Source: an uncultured Ignavibacteria bacterium (GTDB taxonomy: Bacteria; Bacteroidota; Ignavibacteria; Tepidaquicellales; OLB5). From it: a stretch of 64,000 nucleotides of DNA. Below, piece by piece: positions 17,912 to 27,438 of this stretch (the stretch's first letter is position 1; every line of letters begins with the position of its first letter). The stretch covers positions 62,001-126,000 of the forward strand of contig CALMYL010000008.1 of NCBI GenBank assembly GCA_937873695.1, given 5' to 3'. The position numbers and the translations under genes are program-made. Under the pieces are notes generated by a model that was not told the DNA's origin, ran no database searches, and saw only the letters and a list, made by a program, of their open reading frames with translations.

Positions 17912-19492
17912 ATGAAAGAATTTAAGAATAGAAAAGAAAAATTTACCACCGATTCAGGAGTTGAGATCCCTGCTTTTATAGCCCGAAATACAGAAGAATA
18001 TAAAACTAAGTTAGGTGACCCGGGTTCATATCCTTTCACCCGCGGCGTGCATGAACAAATGTACCGCAGCAGGTTCTGGACCATGAGGCAGTATGCCGGA
18101 TTCGGCTCAGCTGAAGAATCTAACAAGCGCTATAAATTTTTGCTTGAGCAAGGAACTACAGGTTTAAGCATTGCATTTGACCTGCCTACACAAATCGGCT
18201 ACGATAGCGATGAACCAATCGCCGAAGGCGAAATAGGAAAAGTTGGCGTAGCTATTGATACTCTCAAAGATATGGAAATACTATTTGACGGTATCACACT
18301 GGATAAAATTACTACTTCCATGACGATCAACGCAACAGCAGCAGTGCTGCTTTGCATGTATGTTGCAATCGCCAAGAAACAGGGCGCTGATCTTAAGAAG
18401 ATAAGCGGTACAATACAGAACGATGTATTGAAAGAATACATCGCAAGGGGAACGTACATTTACCCACCCAAACATTCAATGAGACTTATCACCGATATAT
18501 TCGCATGGTGCAACCAGAACCTTCCGAGCTGGAATACTATTTCTATCAGCGGGTACCATATCCGCGAAGCGGGCAGTAATGCCATTCAGGAAGTTGCATT
18601 TACTTTGGCTGATGCTATTGCGTACATTGAGTCAGCCCAAAAAGCAGGACTCGACGTGGATAAGTTCGCTTCAAGGCTTTCATTCTTCTTCAACGGGCAG
18701 ATAAACTTCCTTGAAGAAATTGCAAAATACCGCGCGGCAAGAAGAATATATGCCAAGATAATGAAGGAACGCTTCAACGCAAAGAGTGATAAGAGCATGA
18801 TGCTGCGCTTTCATTGCCAGACGGCTGGTTCATCGCTCACCGCGCAGCAGGTAGAAAATAACGTTATCCGTACGACCATTGAAGCGATGGGCGCTGTAAT
18901 GGGCGGATGCCAGTCGCTTCATACCAATTCCAAAGATGAAGCGCTTGCGCTCCCGACTGAGGATTCAGTTACAACCGCATTGCGAACTCAGCAGGTAATA
19001 GCATATGAAAGCGGAATTGCGGATACTGTGGATGCCTTTGCAGGTTCATATTACATTGAGTATCTTACGGATGAAATAGAAAAGGGCGCTTGGGCTTACC
19101 TGAACAAAATTGATGAACTGGGCGGGGCAGTTAAATGCATTGAACTTAATTACCAGCAGGATGAAATTGCAGTAAGCGCGTATGAATTTGAGAAGGAAAT
19201 AGAATCAGGTGAGAGAGTTATTGTAGGTGTGAACAAATTTGTTGATGAAGATCACCCGGAAAAGCTTGACCTGATGCATATTGATGAAGCGATAGGCAGA
19301 CAGCAGATTGAAAAACTGAAAAAAGTTAAAGCTGATAGAGATAACGAAGAAGTGAAACGCGATCTTGAAGCGCTTAAAAATGCTGCTGAAGGAACTGATA
19401 ACATGCTGCCGTACATCCTGAAATGTGTTGAAAGTTATTGTTCTATTGGTGAAATTTCAAACACTCTCCGGGGAGTCTGGGGCGAGTATTAA
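17912..19492 (+). CDS. methylmalonyl-CoA mutase, catalytic (large) subunit without B12 domain
   Basis: A 526-residue protein corresponding to the substrate-binding TIM-barrel part of adenosylcobalamin-dependent acyl-CoA mutases. Conserved segments include [71 protein letters not shown] and a C-terminal LRGVWGEY. It ends there and lacks the approximately 130-residue cobalamin-binding domain with its DxHxxG motif. That part must be encoded elsewhere, as in two-gene mutases. It interconverts methylmalonyl- and succinyl-CoA. Two SDR genes follow on the same strand. Confidence 0.92.
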   Translation: MKEFKNRKEKFTTDSGVEIPAFIARNTEEYKTKLGDPGSYPFTRGVHEQMYRSRFWTMRQYAGFGSAEESNKRYKFLLEQGTTGLSIAFDLPTQIGYDSDEPIAEGEIGKVGVAIDTLKDMEILFDGITLDKITTSMTINATAAVLLCMYVAIAKKQGADLKKISGTIQNDVLKEYIARGTYIYPPKHSMRLITDIFAWCNQNLPSWNTISISGYHIREAGSNAIQEVAFTLADAIAYIESAQKAGLDVDKFASRLSFFFNGQINFLEEIAKYRAARRIYAKIMKERFNAKSDKSMMLRFHCQTAGSSLTAQQVENNVIRTTIEAMGAVMGGCQSLHTNSKDEALALPTEDSVTTALRTQQVIAYESGIADTVDAFAGSYYIEYLTDEIEKGAWAYLNKIDELGGAVKCIELNYQQDEIAVSAYEFEKEIESGERVIVGVNKFVDEDHPEKLDLMHIDEAIGRQQIEKLKKVKADRDNEEVKRDLEALKNAAEGTDNMLPYILKCVESYCSIGEISNTLRGVWGEY

Positions 19493-19522
19493 AACAGGCT
19501 AAGTTGAATTAAACTATAATTT

Positions 19523-20230
19523 ATGAACCGAGTTGTCTGGATCACAGGAGCGTCAACAGGAATTGGTTTTGAGCTCGCCAAGGTATTTGCAAAATCCGGT
19601 TACATTATTATTGCTACTGCCAGAAGAAAATCAAGGCTTGTAAGCCTTGTAAATGAGATACGTTTTGCGGGACATGAGGCATACGCTTTTGTATGCGATG
19701 TCCGCTCAGAGCGAAGCATAATCAGCACGAAGAAAAAAATTCTTGAAAAATGCGGCACTATTGATATACTTATTAATAATGCCTCAATTACCGCGTTCAA
19801 ATCCTTTATTGATACCAAACCGCCTGAATTTGATGATATCATAGAAACCAATCTTCGCGGAAGTTATCTGATGGCGCGTACAGTTCTTCCTTTGATGATG
19901 AAGAAAAAGCGTGGACATATTATCAATATTCTCTCTGTAGCAGCTCATACTGTGTTTACCAACAGTTCAGCATACGCAGCCTCAAAAGCGGGAATGCTTG
20001 CAATGTTCAACGGCTTAAGGGCAGAAGTGAGGAAGTTCAATATCAAAATTTCAAATATTATGCCGGGTGCAACTGATACCCCCATGTGGAGCCCCGCTGT
20101 ACGACAGAAATCCGCAAACAGAATGATGACACCCCGCGAAGTTGCGGATATCACTTTCGCAGTTGCAAATCAGCCCAAAAAGGTTGTGATAGAGGATGTT
20201 ATCATCAAGCCGATAAAAGGGGATTTGTAA
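19523..20230 (+). CDS. SDR family oxidoreductase
   Basis: A 235-residue short-chain dehydrogenase. Cofactor motif TGASTGIG is at residues 8-15, NNAS at about 85-88, and active-site residues are Ser138, Tyr151 and Lys155. ATARRKSRL after the second strand (Arg-rich) suggests NADP. It begins 30 nt after the mutase stop, so it may be cotranscribed. It is one of four SDRs in the first 21 kb of the window. The substrate is unknown. Confidence 0.85.
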   Translation: MNRVVWITGASTGIGFELAKVFAKSGYIIIATARRKSRLVSLVNEIRFAGHEAYAFVCDVRSERSIISTKKKILEKCGTIDILINNASITAFKSFIDTKPPEFDDIIETNLRGSYLMARTVLPLMMKKKRGHIINILSVAAHTVFTNSSAYAASKAGMLAMFNGLRAEVRKFNIKISNIMPGATDTPMWSPAVRQKSANRMMTPREVADITFAVANQPKKVVIEDVIIKPIKGDL

Positions 20231-20238
20231 TGATTTGT

Positions 20239-20258
20239 ATCCCCGCGAAAGCGGGGAT
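20239..20258. repeat. family B palindromic repeat, copy 1
   Basis: ATCCCCGC-GAAA-GCGGGGAT: 8-bp arms around a GAAA loop, directly after the SDR stop codon, followed by CTC. Other copies are at 21129 and, inverted, at 22455. Confidence 0.8.
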
Positions 20259-20339
20259 CTCTTTTTATATTGGTATCTGATTCCATAAAGGCATTTGAGA
20301 ATTCGTAAAAATAGATTCATAATTCAGATCAGAACTAGT

Positions 20340-20376
20340 GTTTCCCAAACTGGTCCGCTACTGCGGATTGGGAAAC
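20340..20376. repeat. 37-bp imperfect palindrome
   Basis: Outer arms GTTTCCCAA and TTGGGAAAC enclose a second small palindrome (TCCGC-TACT-GCGGA). It lies 20 nt before the ATG of the next SDR gene. It could be an attenuator/operator or a single copy of a dispersed palindromic element. Confidence 0.65.
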
Positions 20377-20395
20377 AGTAAATATAACATACTTA

Positions 20396-21121
20396 ATGAA
20401 ACTACTCAACAAAATAGCAGTAATCACAGGTGCTGGTAAAGGTATTGGCAAAGCAACAGCGGAGCTGTTCCTTAAAGAAGGCGCCAAGGTTGTGCTTACA
20501 TCAAGGAATAAAAGTGATCTTGAACAGGTCATTGCTGAAAATGAAAGCAAAAAAGATAATATCACAATTATTGCCGGAGATATTTCAAAGGAAGAAACCA
20601 TACAGAAAGTTATTGATGAGACTATATCAAAGTACGGCAAGGTTGATATACTTGTGAATAATGCCGGGTTTGGTATATTTGATAATATGGTTGATTCAAA
20701 ATTAGATGACTTTGACGCTGTATTTAACACAAATGTCCGTTCATTATACCTTATTACCAAAGGATTCCTGCCGCATATGATAAAAGAACAATCAGGTACT
20801 ATAATTAATATAGCTTCTGTTGCAGGTAAACAGGGATTCGCAACAGGCTCAATTTACTGCGCATCCAAGCATGCGGTAATGGGGCTAAGCCGCGCATTAA
20901 TGCTTGAAGTGAGGCAGTATAACATCAGAGTTTGCGCAATTTGCCCGGGCAGTGTTGCCACTGATTTTTTCAGGGCAGATTCACAAACTACGCTTTCCTC
21001 AAGCAAAGAATCCGTGCTGCAGGCTGAGGAAATTGCCGAAGCAATTCTGCTGGCAGCTTCGTTGCCTGAGAACGCGACCCTGCACGAAATTGAGATAAGA
21101 CCTACAAACCCGAGGAAATAA
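20396..21121 (+). CDS. SDR family oxidoreductase
   Basis: A 241-residue classical short-chain dehydrogenase with TGAGKGIG at residues 11-18, NNAG at about 88-91 and catalytic Ser141, Tyr154 and Lys158. It resembles FabG/YdfG-like enzymes in length and motif spacing. TSRNKSDL after the second strand suggests NADP. It is flanked by the 37-bp palindrome upstream and a family B repeat downstream. The substrate is unknown. Confidence 0.88.
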   Translation: MKLLNKIAVITGAGKGIGKATAELFLKEGAKVVLTSRNKSDLEQVIAENESKKDNITIIAGDISKEETIQKVIDETISKYGKVDILVNNAGFGIFDNMVDSKLDDFDAVFNTNVRSLYLITKGFLPHMIKEQSGTIINIASVAGKQGFATGSIYCASKHAVMGLSRALMLEVRQYNIRVCAICPGSVATDFFRADSQTTLSSSKESVLQAEEIAEAILLAASLPENATLHEIEIRPTNPRK

Positions 21122-21128
21122 CATAACT

Positions 21129-21148
21129 ATTCCCGCGAAAGCGGGAAT
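21129..21148. repeat. family B palindromic repeat, copy 2
   Basis: ATTCCCGC-GAAA-GCGGGAAT, 8 nt after the SDR stop and 8 nt before the ATG of the PLD-fold protein. Its 3' half may reduce access to that start. Confidence 0.85.
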
Positions 21149-21155
21149 CTCTGGT

Positions 21156-22439
21156 ATGATAGAAACCAAAATATTAGAAAGAGAAATAATTCTGCCGGGA
21201 TTGCATCGGAATAAATCCCGAAAGCTCGGTTTTTTCCTCGCAAAGATATCATTGATCTTGATAATTTTGACCTCATCAATTTATTCCCAGCAGAATAACA
21301 TCGAGCTTGTTGAAAGTATTCCCGTGGAAACTACCCTTGATAATCCCGATATACGCAGCACGCAGGAAGTTTGGCTTGAGATGATAAACTCCTCGCAAAA
21401 GACCCTTGACATAGAACAATTTTACATTTCCAACGAAAAAGGCGAACCGCTTGATACAGTACTTAACGCAATTGTTGCGGCAGCTGAAAGGGGAGTGATA
21501 GTCCGCATAATTGTTGATGGAGAAATGTACCGGACATATCCGGATGATGTAACATGGATGGAACAGCAAAGTCCAAATATTACAAAGCATGTCATCGATT
21601 TTAAATCACTTGCCGGCGGAATTCAGCACGCAAAATTCTTTATTGTTGATGGAAAAGAAGTATTCCTTGGCTCACAGAATTTTGACTGGAGGGCATTGAA
21701 GCATATTCATGAGCTTGGACTGAGAATATCAGGTGATAGGGATCTGATCCGGATATACTCTGATATTTTTAATGAGGACTGGAAGTATTCTGAAATAAAT
21801 GACGGCAAAACATGGAACCTGCCGATTTACACCATAAGCGGGCCTGACTTCATGATTTACAAAAGTATATACGGCGATTCAATTCACATAAAGCCAACTA
21901 TCAGCCCGAAAGAGTTTTACCATATCAATGGGGATAAAGATCTTGATGAGATCATTTTTATGATAAATTATGCAACCACAGAAATAACTCTGCAATTTCT
22001 TTCATACAATCCGGTTAATAAAGATGGCTACTGGGAAGAAGTTGATACAGCTTTAATTTCAGCAAGCAAAAGGGGAGTGAAAGTTAGATTGCTTGTATCA
22101 GACTGGAATCTTGGTAAAACCTCAGTTGAACATTTTAAGGAGCTAATTCAATATCCAAATTTCGAAGTACGATATACTGAAATTCCGGATCATTCGGGCG
22201 GGTTTATTCCTTATGCAAGAGTTGAGCATTGTAAATTCATTACGGCTGATTCTGTTTGCTGGATAGGCACAAGCAACATGAGCTATGATTATTTTTATGA
22301 ATCACGTAATGTTGGATTAGTTGTTGAAAGCGGAAAGTTTACCGAAAGAGTGCGGGATATATTTTACAAAAGCTGGAATAGTGAGTATGCGAGACCAATT
22401 GAGTCAACAGGAGAATATCGGTCAAGAGAGAGAAATTAG
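21156..22439 (+). CDS. phospholipase-D-fold protein, PLD3/PLD4-like
   Basis: A 427-residue protein with a membrane anchor or signal (about residues 25-44) and two HKD half-sites. The first half-site is His158-Lys160-Asp165 followed by LGSQNFDWRALKHIHELG. The second is His358-Lys360-Asp365 followed by IGTSNMSYDYFYESRN. The DWRAL-x-HELG and GTSN-x-YFxE patterns resemble eukaryotic PLD3/PLD4 and poxviral relatives more than cardiolipin synthases. A phosphodiesterase or exonuclease acting outside the cytoplasm is likely. The gene's last codons are partly repeated downstream (22484-22562) behind a palindromic repeat. Confidence 0.82.
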   Translation: MIETKILEREIILPGLHRNKSRKLGFFLAKISLILIILTSSIYSQQNNIELVESIPVETTLDNPDIRSTQEVWLEMINSSQKTLDIEQFYISNEKGEPLDTVLNAIVAAAERGVIVRIIVDGEMYRTYPDDVTWMEQQSPNITKHVIDFKSLAGGIQHAKFFIVDGKEVFLGSQNFDWRALKHIHELGLRISGDRDLIRIYSDIFNEDWKYSEINDGKTWNLPIYTISGPDFMIYKSIYGDSIHIKPTISPKEFYHINGDKDLDEIIFMINYATTEITLQFLSYNPVNKDGYWEEVDTALISASKRGVKVRLLVSDWNLGKTSVEHFKELIQYPNFEVRYTEIPDHSGGFIPYARVEHCKFITADSVCWIGTSNMSYDYFYESRNVGLVVESGKFTERVRDIFYKSWNSEYARPIESTGEYRSRERN

Positions 22440-22454
22440 TATTCTATATCAGAG

Positions 22455-22474
22455 ATTCCCGCTTTCGCGGGAAT
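22455..22474. repeat. family B palindromic repeat, copy 3 (inverted)
   Basis: ATTCCCGC-TTTC-GCGGGAAT, the opposite loop orientation to copies 1 and 2. It sits between the PLD gene stop and a duplicated piece of its 3' end. Confidence 0.85.
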
Positions 22475-22483
22475 GACAAAAAG

Positions 22484-22562
22484 CAAAAGCTGGAACAGCG
22501 AGTATGCGCATGCGATTGAATCAACAGGAGAGTATATTCCAAGGAAACGGAACCAAGATTAA
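22484..22562 (+). pseudogene. duplicated 3' end of the PLD-fold gene
   Basis: The sequence encodes KSWNSEYAHAIESTGEY followed by IPRKRNQD and a stop. The PLD protein itself ends KSWNSEYARPIESTGEY followed by RSRERN. The two copies are separated by the inverted family B palindrome. The second tail may be the ancestral end that was displaced when the repeat arrived. No start codon or full domain is present. Confidence 0.75.
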
Positions 22563-22583
22563 CCTGATTAAAGGTTTATATTT

Positions 22584-22638
22584 GTAACGCGAAACGCTGT
22601 TTCGCGTATTTTAGTCGAATTAGCGATTCGACATACAT
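22584..22638. repeat. family A double-palindrome repeat, copy 3
   Basis: CGCGAAACGCTGTTTCGCG (22588-22606) and GTCGAATTAGCGATTCGAC (22614-22632), followed by ATACAT. Its right end abuts the stop codon of the decayed toxin gene. Confidence 0.85.
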
Positions 22639-22888
22639 TAACAATAAGCATCTTTACGGTGTGCTATTTTGTATACTTTTATTTCCTTTTACTATCATCC
22701 ACTTCGTATAGAACCCTGTATTCACCAATTCTGATTCTATATCCTTTTTCGTTATGGAGCTTTTTGCAGGAATGTGGGCGCGGAAATTCCTTTAAACCTA
22801 TTATTTTATTTATTATGCGTTTTGCAGAAGAGATGCTTAATTTATCTAATTGCTTTTGCGCAAGATTATTTATTAATACCCGGTACAC
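22638..22888 (-). pseudogene. RelE/ParE-type toxin gene, frameshifted
   Basis: From a GTG at 22888 the frame encodes a RelE/ParE-fold start (YRVLINNLAQKQLDKL, PRPHSCKKL, GYRIRIGEYRVLYEVDD). It stops after SKRK at 22679. One frame away the expected C-terminus continues as KVYKIAHRKDAYC and ends at 22638. Restoring one A in the A-rich run near 22683 would join them into about 84 residues. It is either a real single-base deletion or a homopolymer sequencing error. The partner antitoxin is also damaged. Confidence 0.75.
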
Positions 22889-22912
22889 GCTTTCTTTTCT
22901 TATTTGTCTTCT

Positions 22913-23104
22913 TTATTCTAACCTGTTTTCTCTTTGCTTTATATAATCATCTATATTTAAGAAATACTTTGAATCTTTCTTAGCTTTTTCAAGTTCTGCT
23001 GTTTCTTCTATTACTTCAAGAAGTTCCTAATAATCTTTATCCTTTTTGAGAATATCCCAGGTTTTTTTGGTAATGATCACTTGTTTTCTATCAACTAAAA
23101 CCAT
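22913..23104 (-). pseudogene. cognate antitoxin gene with in-frame TAG
   Basis: The frame starts at the ATG at 23104 and runs 63 codons, but codon 26 (23029-23027) is TAG. Before it lies MVLVDRKQVIITKKTWDILK; after it lies ELLEVIEETAELEKAKKD and a basic end. Size, charge and the location just upstream of a RelE-type toxin fit a Phd/RelB-like antitoxin. Together with the toxin frameshift, this points to an inactivated module. CAG to TAG would be a single change. Confidence 0.65.
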
Positions 23105-23190
23105 ATCCTATCCTTTCTTCTTAAATATACAAAATCTAAAATTAAAAAATCCCGACTTTCAATTGGTTAATGAAGTGAAAGATAATTTCA

Positions 23191-23241
23191 TGACCTGAAA
23201 CGCTGTTTCGCATATTTATTCGAATCAGCGATTCGACATAC
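23191..23241. repeat. family A double-palindrome repeat, copy 4
   Basis: A slightly decayed first palindrome (CTGAAACGCTGTTTCGCA) and an intact second one (TTCGAATCAGCGATTCGA), followed by CATACA. It lies between the antitoxin start side and the groEL terminator. Confidence 0.8.
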
Positions 23242-23258
23242 AAGTTTTGATCTTATAA

Positions 23259-23286
23259 TAAAAAACCCCGAATTACTTCGGGGTTT
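23259..23286 (-). terminator. intrinsic terminator of groESL
   Basis: On the - strand, ACCCCGAA / TTCGGGGT hairpin followed by a run of T, about 45 nt after the groEL stop. Confidence 0.85.
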
Positions 23287-23331
23287 AATTTTTCAATCTG
23301 TAATTTGATAAATCTGTTAATCAGCGATCAA

Positions 23332-24996
<1,665 letters not shown>

Positions 24997-25020
24997 CTAA
25001 ATTTTTTGTTTGTTTTAGTG

Positions 25021-25308
25021 TTACCCGATAACTGCATAAACATCGCTTTCGCGCATTATTAAATATTCTTCATCGTTAACTTTTACTTCTGTGCCGCTGT
25101 ATTTGCCGTATAAAACTTTATCGCCGACTTTCAGATCCATAGCGATCCTTTTACCGTTATCATCTGATTTGCCGTTACCGATTGCTACGACTTCACCTTC
25201 CATGGGTTTTTCCTGGGCTGTATCAGGTAAAATAATACCGCCTTTTGTTACTTCTTCGGGAGCCTTAGGTTTTACAATTACCCTGTCTCCAAGTGGCTTT
25301 AAATTCAT
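25021..25308 (-). CDS. groES: co-chaperonin GroES (Hsp10)
   Basis: A 95-residue lid protein of the GroEL machine. It has the N-terminal [12 protein letters not shown] signature, the mobile loop [32 protein letters not shown] and a C-terminal DVYAVIG strand. The strong AGGAGG ribosome site is about 9 nt from the ATG. It is first in the operon, 39 nt upstream of groEL. Confidence 0.98.
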   Translation of the reverse strand: MNLKPLGDRVIVKPKAPEEVTKGGIILPDTAQEKPMEGEVVAIGNGKSDDNGKRIAMDLKVGDKVLYGKYSGTEVKVNDEEYLIMRESDVYAVIG

Positions 25309-25364
25309 TTTTAGAATCCTCCTAAATTATTGTTTTTAATAAAATTGTGGTTGTCAGGTATTAG

Positions 25365-25391
25365 TTAGCACTCGCTAACTGTGAGTGCTAA
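25365..25391. promoter_or_regulatory. CIRCE operator (HrcA-binding site)
   Basis: A perfect TTAGCACTC - 9 nt - GAGTGCTAA inverted repeat, 57 nt upstream of groES. It overlaps the end of the predicted -10 box, so HrcA bound here would block transcription until heat shock. Confidence 0.97.
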
Positions 25392-25418
25392 AATAATATA
25401 ATTACTTTTGTAAGTCAA
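25390..25418 (-). promoter_or_regulatory. groESL sigma-70-type promoter
   Basis: On the - strand, TTGACT (25418-25413), a 17-nt spacer, then TATTTT (25395-25390), immediately upstream of and touching the CIRCE element. Confidence 0.65.
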
Positions 25419-25503
25419 TGGTTCCCAAAGTGCCCTAATATAGAGTAATTATTATTTAAATTAATGATTATATTAGTGTAATCACAACTGAAAAGGAGGT
25501 GAG

Positions 25504-26457
25504 ATGAAATTCCTTTTATTCATTTTACTCTGCATTGCCCTACATGGTAATACACGGGATACGTACGCTTGGGATTCAACCGCTGCAAAATATATGCCTT
25601 TGCAGGTTGGGAATATCTGGGTTTATTATTATAATTACACTGCACCAAGTACTGGAGGGAATGGTTATGAGAAATATAAAATCACGGGAATTACCGAGAT
25701 AAATGGAAAATTTTTTTACTCGTTCACTTTGGAAAGAAGAGTTATTTCGGGTCCGGCTATTTGCGATTCCAGAATATACTCAGCACCAATTCAATTAAGA
25801 CTCGATTCTGTATCAGGAAATTTATACAAAACTACAAATTGTGGACAGAATTTTGAAGGTGTTGTTGATAGCTTAAGATCAAAAATGTATGATTCAGCCA
25901 GCGTATGTGGTAATTTTCAGGGAAATGTTTCAAGATGTATTGATACATCTAATGTAACAATTTTCGGGCAAAGCAGAAAATCTAAGAAATTTTATGTACA
26001 GGGTTTCGAAGGTTCGAATTTACATGAATATACTCAAGATATAGGTTTAAGTTACTTTATTTATTCTCAACTAATGTCTCAATGCAGATTAAATCTTGTA
26101 GGTTGTTATGTAAATGGGTTATTCTTAGGAGATACAACTCTATTTGTTGGGATTGTTAGGACCAGCACAGGAATACCCGAAAATTTTTCATTATCCCAAA
26201 ACTACCCCAACCCGTTTAACCCGGTTACACATTTCAAATTTCAGATCGCGGAATCAGGATTAGTGAAACTAACAGTTTGCGATGCACTTGGTAAAGAAGT
26301 TGAAGTATTGCTGAACCGTGAACTGAATCCCGGCACCTATGAAGCAGATTGGGACGCATCAGCACATCCAAGCGGAGTGTATTATTATATGTTAAAAGTT
26401 GAGACGTCCCAGCTGGAAGTCTTTACAGAATCAAAGAAAATGGTTTTTATTAAATAG
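25504..26457 (+). CDS. T9SS-secreted protein, VGNxW family, paralogue 1
   Basis: A 317-residue protein with an excellent AAGGAGG ribosome site. The signal peptide ends near residue 22. The N-terminal domain begins KYMPLQVGNIWVYYY and has several paired cysteines, ending in a GCYVNGLFLGDT motif shared with three neighbours. Residues about 225-317 are a T9SS type A sorting domain (QNYPNPFNP, then an LxVCDALGKEV strand and YPSGVYYY). The domain carries a palindrome-derived VETSQLEV insert near its end. A surface-attached or released role is likely; the N-domain function is unknown. Confidence 0.75.
   Translation: MKFLLFILLCIALHGNTRDTYAWDSTAAKYMPLQVGNIWVYYYNYTAPSTGGNGYEKYKITGITEINGKFFYSFTLERRVISGPAICDSRIYSAPIQLRLDSVSGNLYKTTNCGQNFEGVVDSLRSKMYDSASVCGNFQGNVSRCIDTSNVTIFGQSRKSKKFYVQGFEGSNLHEYTQDIGLSYFIYSQLMSQCRLNLVGCYVNGLFLGDTTLFVGIVRTSTGIPENFSLSQNYPNPFNPVTHFKFQIAESGLVKLTVCDALGKEVEVLLNRELNPGTYEADWDASAHPSGVYYYMLKVETSQLEVFTESKKMVFIK
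26191..26344 (+). repeat. 154-bp direct repeat, copy 1 (sorting-domain DNA)
   Basis: This stretch is identical base for base to 27123-27276 in the next gene. It covers QNYPNPFNP through the NPGTYE segment of the sorting domain, whereas the flanking gene sequences differ. Confidence 0.9.
26401..26422. repeat. family D palindrome remnant inside coding sequence
   Basis: GAGACGTCCC-AGCT-GGAAGTCT, read in frame as VETSQLEV. It is a decayed copy of the perfect palindrome at 27333-27354. Confidence 0.75.
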
Positions 26458-26468
26458 GAGTAAGTAAA

Positions 26469-27389
26469 ATGAATAAAATCTTAGTGTTAATTTTGCTCAT
26501 ATCAATTTCAGAGAAAATTTATTCTCAGAATGATGTTCATAATTTTCTTCCGCTTAAAGTAGGCAATACCTGGATTTATACAGGTGGAAGCGGAGCGATA
26601 AGATTAAAGATAAATGGTACATCCATAGCCAATAATCATCTATATTATACTTTTGAACAGTCCGGTACCCTTGCTTCATGTGCACAGGGACCCTGTACAC
26701 CATTTTTGATAAATGCAATATACGCTATAAGGATTGATTCAATTACTGGAAATTTATTGATATTAACAAGCGGCAGTACATGTCCGTGGTTGAGCGGTGA
26801 AGTTTTGGTTGATTCTTTGAGAATGAAAACAGGAGACATGGTTAGCAATAGTTGTTTTTTTGCAAGCTGTTATGATACTAATTCTATGAGTATTTTCGGG
26901 ATATCAAGAAGAACCAAACAATTAGGTCAACCTGTTATGACATATTTCACTCAGAAAAGATATGTATATGGAATAGGAATATACAGTGCGCTTAAAGGAT
27001 GTTTTCATTCATCCTGTGGATATAGTTTAAACGGCTGTGTAATCGATGGCACAGTTTACGGTGATACTGGATTTATTGTCGGAATTAATCAGATTAACGC
27101 TGAAATTCCTGAAAATTTTTCTTTATCCCAAAACTACCCCAACCCGTTTAACCCGGTTACACATTTCAAATTTCAGATCGCGGAATCAGGATTAGTGAAA
27201 CTAACAGTTTGCGATGCACTTGGTAAAGAAGTTGAAGTATTGCTGAACCGTGAACTGAATCCCGGCACCTATGAAGTAGATTGGGACGCATCAGCATACC
27301 CAAGCGGTGTTTATTATTATAAAATACAAGTTGAGACGTCCCGGCGGGACGTCTTTACAGAATCAAAGAAAATGGTTTTAATAAAATAA
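26469..27389 (+). CDS. T9SS-secreted protein, VGNxW family, paralogue 2
   Basis: A 306-residue protein starting 11 nt after paralogue 1 with an AGGAG ribosome site. The signal peptide ends about residue 20 (IYSQ). The N-domain opens FLPLKVGNTWIYTG, contains about eight cysteines and closes with GCVIDGTVYGDT. The sorting domain follows, 154 bp of which is identical in DNA to paralogue 1. A perfect family D palindrome is read in frame as VETSRRDV near the C-terminus. The function of the secreted domain is unknown. Confidence 0.75.
   Translation: MNKILVLILLISISEKIYSQNDVHNFLPLKVGNTWIYTGGSGAIRLKINGTSIANNHLYYTFEQSGTLASCAQGPCTPFLINAIYAIRIDSITGNLLILTSGSTCPWLSGEVLVDSLRMKTGDMVSNSCFFASCYDTNSMSIFGISRRTKQLGQPVMTYFTQKRYVYGIGIYSALKGCFHSSCGYSLNGCVIDGTVYGDTGFIVGINQINAEIPENFSLSQNYPNPFNPVTHFKFQIAESGLVKLTVCDALGKEVEVLLNRELNPGTYEVDWDASAYPSGVYYYKIQVETSRRDVFTESKKMVLIK
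27123..27276 (+). repeat. 154-bp direct repeat, copy 2 (sorting-domain DNA)
   Basis: Identical to 26191-26344. Recent duplication or gene conversion of the sorting domain is the simplest explanation. Confidence 0.9.
27333..27354. repeat. family D palindrome inside coding sequence (perfect copy)
   Basis: Arms AGACGTCCC and GGGACGTCT around a GGC centre, preceded by G. It is translated as part of ETSRRDVF in the last hairpin of the sorting domain. A related intergenic copy is at 62946-62966. Confidence 0.85.
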
Positions 27390-27438
27390 TTTTTCGATAA
27401 TCTTAATCTTTTAATTAACTGATTTTTAAGGAGAATTT

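Noticed and set aside
22659-22946. + strand reading frame of 95 codons across the toxin locus
   Set aside because: It is antisense to the RelE-type toxin and has a biased Phe/Leu/Tyr composition; the - strand reading gives a recognisable family.
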